Source: Tolypocladium sp. Sup5 PDA-1
Lineage: Eukaryota; Ascomycota; Sordariomycetes; Hypocreales; Ophiocordycipitaceae
Direction: 5' to 3'
Length of the DNA: 64,000 bases
Assembly (NCBI GenBank): GCA_000750105.3
Contig: JPHH03000038.1
Location: 62,001 to 126,000, forward strand
Made by a program: the position numbers and the translations under genes. Shown here one piece after another: positions 55,121 to 64,000 of this stretch; positions within the stretch are counted from its first letter, which is position 1; each line of letters opens with the position of its first letter. A model generated the notes under the pieces. That model searched no databases and was not told where the DNA came from. It was given only the letters and a program-made list of their open reading frames with translations.

Positions 55121-55291
55121 GCGATCAAAAACCACACGGCGGTGCGCAGCATCCAAAATTGATTGAGTGGGCAAGGTTCAATCGTTTCTGGGCCCACCTA
55201 TGTTTGTTTGTTCGCCCGCATCCACCTGCCAACCAGCCAATCGTCGAGAACCCTGACCGCTATGGGACGGCCAGGGCGATTAACCTAGATC

Positions 55292-56046
55292 ATGGCGCAA
55301 TACAAGGATCTGCTGGTGGAAGTTCGTCTCATGGTTTACGATCTTCTAGTTCCCCCGAGACCTTACGCAAAGATCGGCGAGAAGAAAGACAAACCCGTCT
55401 TCACGAGTCATTTCATCGGACATGCCGCAATAGCCAACGGCGTCTGTGGTTTACTCTCTCTAGCACGGACATGCCGCGCCATGTAAGTCTAGACACATTC
55501 ACAACCAGTCTTGGCCTAACTTCATACACTAGGAAGGAAGAATGTCTTCCTGCATTGTACAGGAACCTGTCTTTCTGCTTCAATGATGCAAGCATTCTGC
55601 AAAAATTCCTGTCGCGAGTCCCACAACCCGTCCTCCCAAGTATTGTCAGCCTTCATCTTAGCGTGCCCGACCTTGCGGCACTAGATGTAGAAGTTCTCTC
55701 GACCCTGGTGCAGGCTGACAACATTTGCAGCCTGTACTTGTGTGGTACGGGTGGTTCACATGACGAATCTCCGGAAGAATCTAGTTCGTTCGCGCCAGTC
55801 CGTGCCCCTCAGAGTCGCATGCCGGATCTCACACGATTAAAGGCGGAAGAGGGCCGGGAATCAGGACCACGACCGTGCCTTCGGGCATGCCTTCTGAGTC
55901 GCAACCATGGCTGTGCACACGCGGGCGGAGAAGTAGAGGCTCGGTCATGCAGTTCGCGAAAGTGGCACGAATACTCACGGAAGAGAAGAGTCACAGCGAC
56001 GATAAAGCTACAAAGGCTGAAGGCTCGGGAGCGGGATCAGATTTAG
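55292..56046 (+). CDS. F-box-like protein
   Basis: Two exons, 55292-55482 and 55533-56046, with a 50-nt intron (GTAAGT, GCCTAAC, ACACTAG) that splits the ATG of CRAM|KEECLPALY in phase; 234 aa. The N-terminus (YKDLLVEVRLMVYDLLVPPR) resembles the fungal F-box variant 'LPxEVRxMIYxLL', followed by GVCGLLSLARTCRAM (L-L-x-x-C-R) and the usual second-exon start YRNLSFCFND. A central Leu-rich part (LPSIVSLHLSVPDLAALDVE) is typical of these proteins. The C-terminal ~80 residues are Arg/Ser-rich and look like out-of-family sequence, so the gene may be truncated relative to its relatives. Likely an SCF substrate adaptor (inference). It starts ~170 bp after the end of the degenerate tandem repeat. Confidence 0.62.
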
Positions 56047-56049
56047 GGG

Positions 56050-56680
56050 AGCAGTATCTCGCAAAGAAAGAGAGAACGCGCGATAGATATGTACTGTATG
56101 TTCACGAGAAGAGCGCAAATTCCAGACAAATAATATAGTCCCACGAACCCCCCTTCGTTCTGGATGAATACAAGCTACGGTAGTCCGTACACACACACAC
56201 AATTTATTACGCCCGGCGGCTGAGCCGAAAGGGCAACTATTGATGATCTATATTACATTTCTCAAGCTTTGTCATGATCTCCTAAAAGCCCATACCGTAC
56301 AGCGTCCGTTTCTGCTTTTGCCTCTTCGTTTTCCATTTCTCCGCGGGGTCTCGTGGGTTTTACATTATTAGCAAGCTGACTTGAAGGCTGTTCTCCAAGT
56401 GTTCAGAGTCCTATCTACGGCGACTGAAGCGGCGCCTGCTATCCAAGGCACGAGGTGTTTGAAGTGGGGTGGGTTAGTGGGGAAGGTGAGGTGTTGTGGC
56501 CTTCAACGTTGTGTGTTGTCGAGTCGACCTGTCGCTATCGCAAATCGTATTGTTGCGTTGACTGGTAGACCAGCCACACCGGCCGAAGATGGCTATTGGT
56601 TATAAAATTTCGAACAATAAAAATCGGACACTCAATTCGGACCCCACTATATTGTCTAGCTTGATGTAGTGGGTGATGTA
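56050..56680. other. intergenic; 3' flank of the F-box-like gene
   Basis: Contains a short CA repeat (ACACACACACAC near 56190). No gene was recognised. Confidence 0.4.
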
Positions 56681-56684
56681 CCGT

Positions 56685-57185
56685 CTCAATAATGCGCCGT
56701 GTTAGGCTGGATTTGTGCGGATGCATGAGGGAGATGGAGGCTTCAACGTGTTGCCACAACTTTAGCCATCGCCTGTGCAGGTTGCCCCAATTTTGTGCGT
56801 GCAGCGAGAGTTGACGTGGATAAAGGCCGGATTTGGCGAATCATACCACTAGAGTTGGGCTAACAGCCGTTGTTGGTAAATGGGCTAAACAATTCGGGTG
56901 CAGTTAATGGCCAAAGTCGGCGAAAAGCACAGGTGAGTGGAGTAACGGCTTTAGCGTCTAATAAAAAGCCGCTTCTAGCGTTTTAAACAGCCGGTTTTGA
57001 CAAAACGCCAGGTTCGGCTTCACTGTGCCACCCGTAACCACCAGCCTTGGAGCGCGGAACAGCCGAGTTCGGTGTTTAGACATTCTGGCCGTATTCACCT
57101 CGTGCGCGTGCCACCCCCATCCGTGTCGGCACAAACCACCATTTCCGGCGCAGAGAAAGGAAGCACGCCAGCCGCTAGTCGCCGA
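56685..57185 (-). repeat. dispersed repeat, copy C (inverted)
   Basis: Reverse complement aligns to 27310-27815 along ~500 bp. Landmarks in minus orientation are TGCGCCGGAAATGGTGGTTT, AAGCCGAACCTGGCGTTTTG, GCCGACTTTGGCC, GGCCTTTATCC, GCAACCTGCACAGGCGATGG, GTGGCAACAC and CTCCATCTCCCTCATGC. It is heavily substituted relative to copy A. Confidence 0.75.
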
Positions 57186-57189
57186 GCAC

Positions 57190-58040
57190 TGGGGGCCGCC
57201 CAGCAGCTAGTAGGACGGATTCAACAGCACACGGTCCCCGCGCTTCGCGCCGGACTCGTCGACCATCTGCGCGGCCGTCTGAGCCTCTCGCGTTCGAGGC
57301 CTAGCATTGGCATCAATCGAGGTCGGCCAGCCGGTCAAGACGGAACGCGGGCGACGTGCGAGTGGAAATTCGAGCTAGAAATAACTTACAGTACCGCGGT
57401 TCCTCCGGGCGAAAGAAATTCCACTCCATTCCATCCCGTGGGCTCGCAATTTCCCCTGCTTCAAGTCCCGGACCCTTCGTTCAGACGCGTCCCGAACTGG
57501 CACGATCGAGACCAGCCCGACGATATTTTATCGGCTAGTCGATGTATTTCCCCGAGAGCGGCGTGCTCACAGCCCAGCGTGGCTCCAACGATAAGTCATT
57601 TGACCTGCCGAAGGCGGTGGAGTCCGGATTCCTTGGTGTAAGCAGGAAACCTTGTGAAACCACACTCTGTTACTTGACTTATGTAAAGCTCAAAACATAC
57701 GCAACTGACGGCCGCTTGGTTGAGGTACGATGTATCATCAATTCACACGGTCCCACTAGCTGAGATCTCCCGACAAAGACCGTTACAACGCCACGTCAAG
57801 TCCTCTACCCGCACTTTTGGACTTCAGCAGTACATAGTGGCATCGTCGATTGGTAAGCCATAAGGAAATCCCCTTCCCTCTGCCTGATTGTAAAGCGTAG
57901 CCTTTTATGTAGATCAGATTCTGTCAAGAGCCTGTCACGATAACTCCATCGTGCTGTGGAAGATGGAAGGCTCTCGATGCGGATGCAGCGTTGGGTGCTT
58001 GTTGGAGGCGTCAGACTTCGAATTGAGGCTTTGCAGCTTC
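57190..58040. other. no supported gene
   Basis: A 214-codon plus-strand frame (56997-57641) overlaps the dispersed repeat and lacks any motif, so it is treated as spurious. Confidence 0.35.
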
Positions 58041-58049
58041 AATTGAGTC

Positions 58050-58110
58050 TCGAGTCATCAATGCAACGGGGCTTAATTCATCAATGTGATGTAGTAGATG
58101 TGACAGGATA
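58050..58110 (+). repeat. short dispersed repeat, copy 2
   Basis: CGAGTCATCAATGCAACGGG, then GCTTAATTCATCAATGTGATGT and AGTAGATGTGACAGG. Same order and orientation as at 8-110, with small deletions. A third partial copy (ACGAGTCATCAATGTAATGTGG) lies at about 58908-58930. Confidence 0.5.
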
Positions 58111-58480
58111 GACCTTGCGGCCCGCCGGATGATATTTGCGAGCTGCGTATCGATGCCCTGCTTCGCGGCTTTGAGCAGATTCTCGGCGAATTGGAGCGTG
58201 TCAGTCGCGGCTGCCTTTAAGGTGGCCTCGTTCCTCCAGGCTACGGACTCGGGCCAGCCTCTGCGCTAGAGACGGGACATTTGACGTAGGATGAGGGTCG
58301 CGTTGTTACAAATCTCGCTCAGACCGCTGGAGAGCAGGGTTTAGTACAGTGCTCCGGGTGACTTCTTGGCTAGCCTTTGGTCCGAGATGAGAGAGTTGGC
58401 TCAGTTTTGCAGGTCAAGCAGTGCGTCAGAGTAGAGCTCTTGGTAGTCTGACAGGTACTTGGTGCCACTGCGCCTGGTCG
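58090..58480 (-). pseudogene. unidentified helical-protein relic
   Basis: One minus-strand frame reads KYLSDYQELYSDALLDLQN, stop, ANSLISDQRLAKKSPGALY, stop, TLLSSGLSEICNNATLILRQ, stop, WPESVAWRNEATLKAAATDT then QFAENLLKAAKQGIDTQLAN and IIRRAARSILSHLL. The frame is shared across ~390 bases with three stops, all compatible with single C-to-T changes on one strand or the other. Family unknown; the regular helix pattern and position next to the short dispersed repeat make an element-associated gene possible. Confidence 0.4.
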
Positions 58481-58639
58481 AGCTTTGGCCTGGACTCCTT
58501 GGTGGGGGAGACTTGTACGGCGACGCTTCTTGAATATGGAGTTAGTATTTAAATGATGGTTTGCGACGATCATAGGCTTAGTTTGGAATAGAAGTTTTGT
58601 CCCGTACCTGAGAGGGTTCTGGAAATGTTCTGGCAACGG

Positions 58640-60290
58640 CGCCTCAATTCACCCATCCTATCGCTATGAGTGTGGCCCGAATCCCGTTAAATGCGTGATC
58701 AATTGATATGTCTGTGTATTTCTCTTCTAGCTGCCCAAAGAGCTGGAGTCACACAGAACCCGGAGGGTATAAAGGACCTGGGCCGCCCACCTTTTTGAGC
58801 AGAGTAAGCTCATACTTGGTTTTATTCTTTTGTCTGCAAACACAGACGGAGTGTTTAGTATCAGATACGCCTTTATTCACCTCTAGCCACCGTCTTTGAA
58901 TATAGACATACGAGTCATCAATGTAATGTGGCTGCCAAAGGGGCTGCTAAGGGGCTGCCTCGTCAACCGGTCTATCCGACACATCCACTCCTCATCTTCC
59001 AAGTCACCCCTCAACATGCCACAAGTTTCAGCGCCTATCAGGATCTGTAGCCGCCTCAGAAGACTGGTGTGCGACTTATAGCTTAACGCATGGCTCGGAT
59101 GGAAGCCATCAACCCTAGGAATAGCGACAAGTCCACGCTCTCCATGACGGATTCTCGCCATGACGGGCGACTTAGGAGTGCTACCAAATTTCTCCCCGAG
59201 CCCGACGCTCTCAAGGCTTCCAGCATCCCTCTTGCGGTCATCGAACTTGCCCGCCCATGGCAGCCATATCTTGGCCGCGCGGAGCAGGGCATCGGGCTCC
59301 TTATCGCAGATGATCTGCGCCGACGCGCGAAATAACCCTCTCGCCGTAAAGAGGGTAACAGGCTAGCAGCAAATCTAGTTAAATCCATCTTCGAAATGCA
59401 GAAGAAGCTCAGTAGATAGTTCCGGCGCGTAATTAAATGCCGAGGGACCATGTAGGAGCATGCTAGAACGCAGCCTGAAATGTTGTGGCATAACTATGCC
59501 AACCTACGCGTCTAACCTTCGTAGAGCATCCGGCTAGAGCACTTTTGATTCTGCCTTGTCACTCTGAGCGCTCCGGGCTCATTACGAGACAGACGCCTGA
59601 AGTGAGGCACTCTCCTATTCGAGCTCGATGTGATGTGCGCACTTGAAGCCCGCCTTTCTTCACAAGGCAGACCAACTCCGCCACGCGATGGCCCCATCTC
59701 TGCGGTAGTCTGACTTTAAAGTCAGTGTTATCTAAGTGCCTACTAGTGAGACTGTGTTATCGTCGCGCATTTTCTCGACAGAGAATCACTAATGCACTGC
59801 GCCAGGTAGTACTACGGCCGTGATAGTGCTTATTCCCTAACAAGCGTCGACACCTCAGAGATGAAGACTAGGTTGCTCTGTTACAGGCAGCCCTTTGGGG
59901 GGCCCTCGTTCCCTACCGCCGTGGCTTCGAGACCGGCAGCAGGTCACTAAGCAAACTACCTCCCGTTCAAAACAACAGGAAACTGAGTCCCTTACCAGCG
60001 AATCTGCTAGTTGCGTTGGAGTCGGGCGTTTGCGGCGCCTTGCATCAGCGAAATGACAACCCAGTGGGAGTCACAACTACGGAGCCAGCTCCAGGTTAAG
60101 GTCTTGACGGCGTTAAGTTTCGGAGGGTCAAATCGATTAGCGTCATATTGGCCCGTTTTTAGCAGCAAAATCGCGTGCGGCATGAAGGAAGGGCGGCTTA
60201 ATAAAATAGGGCATTGTTCTAGCTTTCTTCGCACTGCGAGCTTCTTCTTGAGTAACCTTTCCCATCAGGTCGCCAGGGATTTTGATACCG
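58640..60290. other. gene-poor region
   Basis: A TATA-like GGTATAAAGG at about 58767 precedes no recognisable gene. A plus-strand trace at 59150-59335 (KFLPEPDALKASSIPLAVIE, ARPWQPYLGRAEQGIGLLIA, DDLRRRA) is followed after a frame change by NNPLAVKRVTG and looks like a relic of a helical protein; family unknown. Confidence 0.35.
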
Positions 60291-60298
60291 CCACCAAA

Positions 60299-61115
60299 CT
60301 AGGCTGTGGCAGGTATGGATCCCATCAATCTCCCTATATCTTCTCCCGAAGCCTCCTTTAGACTATAATCTTAGTGTTAGCAAAGTTGAACGTCTCCCGA
60401 GCGGTGAAAGCTTACCAAACGCAACAGCTCGGAAGATTCACGTCAGTAAACCACCTGAGTATACATCCAATGTGGTAATCGTTGCAACATTGGTTGCATC
60501 TAGCGACGTTTTGCGCGTCACCCAAGGCGGATATACAAATAGTGTAACCTCCGTTGCCGTCGACGACTCTGTTAAGCCTTGGGTCCGCACGGTGGGCCGG
60601 CACCTCTGCGAACCTCTGTGCTGGGAATCTGGGGCTTCGGCATACTGCTACGGGTATAGCTTCGAGTTCCTCCCTCTGGAGAGGGGCAGGCTGCAGTGTT
60701 GTTGTCGAGGCTTGGGCTACATTATGCTGAGCCTGGAGGCGAGCACTCCGGCGATTCTCGATGTTGCCCGTGGAAATGCCCTCCTGATTGCGTCTCCGGG
60801 GCAGTTCCATTGTGGGAGGTGTTTGCGTACGTTCTACTAGTTGTTTGATTAGCTTTCCATTAGTCAAGGGTGATCGGGAAGCATTGCGCGAGTCTGCTTC
60901 ACGGGGATTACCTGACGAGAGAGGAGCCGGGCGTTGACGATGTCTTGTCGCTTGAGAAGGCAGGGACTCTCGCCCACGCTGCCGTTCTGGAGGATGAGCT
61001 CTGGACGAGCGACGACTCTCTTCTACCGATGTATTGATACTGTTTGGTGCTGAGTCTCTTGCGTTATCTGCAATAGAAGGAGCAGGCTGTCCTCGTGTAT
61101 ACGTTGAGTGGGGAT
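60299..61115 (-). CDS. RING-finger-like protein, 5' end not found
   Basis: The main exon is open on the minus strand from about 61115 to 60416, then a 53-nt intron (60415-60363; GTAAGC, GCTAAC, TTATAG) and a last exon 60362-60299. The intron completes the zinc-binding pattern: TICISALG, RCNQCCNDYHIGC and, across the junction, PSCCVCLKE, i.e. C-x2-C ... C-x3-H-x2-C ... C-x2-C as in RING or related fingers, though the first Cys pair is weak. The N-terminal ~150 residues are Ser/Pro/Arg-rich and disordered. No ATG begins the frame: an in-frame TAG lies at about 61120, so either an upstream exon exists or the start has been lost. A possible role as a ubiquitin E3 is inferred only from the finger. 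Confidence 0.5.
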
Positions 61116-61169
61116 ATTTCTAGACTGTGCCAAACGCGAAAGAACCTCGTTCCGTGCTGACACTTGGAC

Positions 61170-61530
61170 AGGATATCCCCCCCCCCGGGGCGGTGCCGTC
61201 TATTTTAAAAGTAAAGGTCGGCTAGGTCGTCCACGATACTCGAGCTGTGAACTGGGCTCTCATAAACCCCCAAGAGAGTCGCTCGTCTCTTCATATCAGC
61301 GGCAGAGATCTGTTTCCGATAGTACCGATCCTCGGACTTGATCCACGCGGAACACTGGGACGGGATATCTTTAAAAGAGCGGAACTGGGGCTGGTATTAT
61401 GAAAACGAGTAGGCAACGATTTGTATGGGACGAATACATAAGGAAAGGTTGAGTAAATGAGGGCCGGAGGAGGTAAGTAGCCCTCTTTATACCTCGTCCA
61501 ACCCATGTCAGCTGTGCTAGACTCTAGTCG
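61170..61530. other. no supported gene; C-run
   Basis: A C10G4 tract at about 61177-61190. Open frames here show no motif. Confidence 0.35.
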
Positions 61531-61559
61531 GCAGCCATGCGGGTGAGTCGGATGAATTT

Positions 61560-62170
61560 CTTTCTCCCTCGAAGCGTTAGCTTCCGATTCTTAGGCGAGG
61601 GTGACTTTGGCTTTTTCCGCAAACCCTAACTCTGAGGCATGGGGTTGCGTATGTCGCAGACTATGTTGAAAGCTTTGACATATGCAGCTCCTCTTCGTCC
61701 AGTGATCACGAATTTGGAAGGATACTGTGACAGCCACTCCGCTGGCAAGCTGCCCACAAATATGTTCCCTGACATCTAACAAGGAAGGAGGCCTTCAAGT
61801 AGCGTTACCTGTTATGCATGGGCTCTGTTCTCCTGACGGTGGCGGTCGCCATGAACAAGTCTTGGGTTGAGCTTGAGCTTGTCTCTTGACTGTTGCCGCA
61901 GGGTCTTCCCAAAGGTTCTGCATTTCTAAACTCAGCTGAACACATGGCGGTTTCTTTTGTAAAGAGTTGCTCGACATGGATGGTCACTGGTATTCGGAGA
62001 GAACCCAGGTTGAGCTCTGGGGTGGACGATGTTCCGTCGAGAACAGTCATCAGGGAGAGATAGTCTCACCGTCTGGCATATGCATGAGGATGCGGAGTAC
62101 ACAGTCAGCTCACCGTGTAACGAACTTCGTCTGCCTTGCGAGATTAGTACTTCACTTTGCGTCTCCATCC
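61560..62170 (-). pseudogene. unidentified gene trace
   Basis: Minus-strand protein-like stretches: TVLDGTSSTPELNLGSLRIP with HVEQLFTKETAMCSAEFRNA (about 61900-62048) reaching a splice-donor-like AACAG|GTAACG at about 61808, then GSLPAEWLSQYPSKFVITGR with RGAAYVKAFNIVCDIRNPMP (about 61640-61760), a TAG, and GLRKKPKSPSPKNRK. They might be exons of one gene, but I could not close a full model and do not recognise the family. Confidence 0.3.
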
Positions 62171-62199
62171 CGGGATGTGCCTAAGACACTCAGGATGGT

Positions 62200-64000
62200 A
62201 ACGTAGAATCGAACGCGCTCGAGCTAGACAGTGTGCAAGCCAATCTCACGTCACATGCCGTATCCCGGCTGTTTGCAGGAACCATACGTGACTCCAAGGT
62301 CCCTAGCGTCTACACGCGTGTGCCCGTTTGTCCATCTGCCCGTGAAGTATAAATACATCCCTTCTCTCCTCTATACAGAGTGCCCAACGCACCTACACTC
62401 CAGATCTCAAGCTACTTTCATAGAAGCATTGCGGGTCACTTATCGAAACACTACTGTTAGGGCTTAGTAGAGACCGCAGCAGCTATGGGACCTGAATGGG
62501 CAACCAGCGGCCATATTCTAGAGTATGCCTTGCCCTACTCATTTATGTCATTGCTCACAAGCTAGTGCGAGGTTCTAGATGCTGTAAATGATCTGCCAGG
62601 TTGGCAACAAGTGTGTATATGTGATCACGTGCTAGGAAACACAGACACTGTACGCTGTTTCACACAATTTTCGAAGTGCAGATCAACTAGAACGCCCCAA
62701 CCAATATTCAGAGATAAAAGGTGGCAATCCAACGTATATCTCAGCTACTCCCCTCAGCAGGGTATCATCTCCGGGGTATGTTTGGAGTCATCATAACCCC
62801 GGTTTCCTGAGGCTGATGCACTACAATACCATCGGCGGAGGCGGTCCTTTCCATGACCTCTTTGTTCTGTTGAATGATAGCGCAGCAGAGACACCAGAAG
62901 CTTGTGCAACAGTCACCGCAAACGTCTCCTTCAATGCGGTAATTTTGACGAATATGAACCCTCTTAAAAGTGTTGTATCTAGCCGAGCGATGGATTAGCG
63001 CCTTCTACTTAGCCTGATAGGAGAAGATTGGCTCACGCCCAGCCGCAGCAAGTAAGATAATGGACGCCGCAAAACACCATGCATTCACTGCTGAAAAAAG
63101 TCGCTTCTTTTCCACTTGGATTCATTTGATTGCTAGTTCTGCCGTGTACTGATGTATTAGATGCGTCAGCAAGTCGATATTTCATGCTGAATGGGATGCT
63201 TGGGAGTTTAGAAGCATACGGACGCAAGGACAGCAACAGCCAAGGAGGCATAACTGCCAGGGCCAGCAATCAAAGAGATTTATGCTCCACTTCTTTGATA
63301 CCATGGCTACTTCGGGTATGCTTCTAGTGGCTTGGCTAGGCGAAAGAGGATAGAACTTGCAATGAGCAGATACGAAGAATTCTGTGACAACACAAGCTAT
63401 GTACTGTATTTAATAAATCGCATGTGACGTACGGAACATAAATAGAGCCTTTTACATCCACACTCAGTGCTTCGGGAGGCTTGCAACAAGAGTGAGTCTT
63501 CGTTGTAGTGGCAGCGGGTTCTGGCGGTGGTAACGCCTCGCTCATTGGGTCTGAGCGCGATTGGGCGGCTTAGATTATTGGATCGACTAGATACATCGTG
63601 ACGACATTTGGCATGCCAGTTCTACTGATTCCTGTACTCGAGTTCCTGCCGTAACCTGATAGGGCTTGTTCACGTCGCTCAGACAAAGCTCACTGGACTC
63701 CATTTAGCCTGATTTGCTTATACATGCCACTTCCTCTCTTCGCGTTCACCCATGGTTTTGAGCATAAAATCCAATTTCATCTCTCAATTACAAGAGCCCC
63801 AGTGAACAAAAGAACTACAGTAAATGAACGGCGTGCGTGATTATGAATTATTGTGGTTGCTTCTTCTTGCTCGAGGCGGAAATGGTATTTTTCCTTTTTA
63901 AGGGCCCATTCAATTGCTATGCACTAGCCGGATACCATGCCTCTACGAATAATCCCTGAAGAAAATGTAGTCTGTAGCACGGTAAATCTAGAGAGAGTTG
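62200..64000. other. gene-poor right end
   Basis: A promoter-like stretch (GAAGTATAAATACATCCC with a CT-rich run, about 62345-62380) has no recognisable gene after it. Open frames of 60-79 codons lack motifs. Nothing else was seen. Confidence 0.4.

Noticed and set aside
56997..57641. 214-codon plus-strand open frame
   Set aside because: Begins inside an inverted copy of a non-coding dispersed repeat and has no motif.
59610..59695. tRNA-like A-box (TGGCGGAGTTGG on the minus strand, about 59683-59672) with a GCCTT/AAGGC stem and 7-base loop nearby
   Set aside because: The D-stem and anticodon stem would have to use the same bases, the T-arm does not pair, and no acceptor stem forms; at most a pseudo-tRNA or SINE fragment, which I cannot support.
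1..64000. Bacterial features: operons, Shine-Dalgarno sites, CRISPR arrays
   Set aside because: Spliced genes with fungal introns and fungal families throughout; no regularly spaced direct repeats with unique spacers were seen.
3605..64000. Calling the whole window a Starship element because of the DUF3435 relic
   Set aside because: The relic is truncated and dead, no terminal repeats or target site were found, and DUF3435 genes are common outside intact elements.

Overview
The window reads as nuclear DNA of a filamentous ascomycete, most likely a sordariomycete and possibly Hypocreales. Genes carry short introns (43-80 nt) with GTRNGT-type donors, CTRAY branch points and YAG acceptors, and there are no operons or Shine-Dalgarno sites. 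Families present are typical of Pezizomycotina: a LaeA-like methyltransferase, an FMO, a Tri12-like MFS pump, a LysM protein, and relics of DUF3435 and CCCH/DUF7923 genes. Genes are sparse. About ten look structurally intact; a similar number are visible only as frameshifted, nonsense-bearing or truncated relics. Degenerate repeats fill much of the rest. This pattern suggests an accessory or subtelomeric region, which is an inference.

Layout. 1-4.4 kb: LaeA-like methyltransferase and a decayed DUF3435 recombinase. 6.2-8.5 kb: L-asparaginase relic and a C2H2+Myb regulator. 9.7-14.3 kb: possible BCS1-like fragment, intact five-exon FMO, and an unknown conserved protein. 15.5-18.8 kb: unknown relic and an MFS transporter. 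19.9-26.1 kb: chromodomain protein, ankyrin relic, and a 1054-aa three-exon zinc-finger protein. 26.9-31.4 kb: dispersed repeats, a secreted LysM-like protein, and a complete CENP-A-type histone H3 gene. 31.4-44.3 kb: mostly dead genes (OB-fold-like, F-box, DUF7923, fructosamine kinase with one stop, RNase III). 46.3-50.8 kb: an intact seven-exon gene for a 1388-aa GHKL ATPase fused to a cytosine-methyltransferase-like domain. 54.0-57.2 kb: degenerate tandem repeat, F-box-like gene, inverted copy of the dispersed repeat. 57.2-64 kb: gene-poor, with a RING-finger gene lacking a visible start.

The most interesting content is chromatin-related. The ATPase/methyltransferase fusion has an open, correctly spliced reading frame across 4.5 kb. 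Its methyltransferase domain keeps the fold motifs but lacks the catalytic PCQ and ENV motifs, so it is predicted to be a pseudo-methyltransferase coupled to a GHKL ATPase, an arrangement reminiscent of MORC/SMCHD1-type silencing factors. It lies between two 252-bp direct repeats. About 15 kb away is a CENP-A-like histone gene, and a chromodomain protein is also present. Whether these act together is speculation. Several neighbouring relics carry TAG/TAA stops that single C-to-T changes in CAG/CAA would explain, as expected of RIP-like mutation.

All gene models were built by eye from reading frames and splice signals. Family names rest on recognised motifs, not on database searches.
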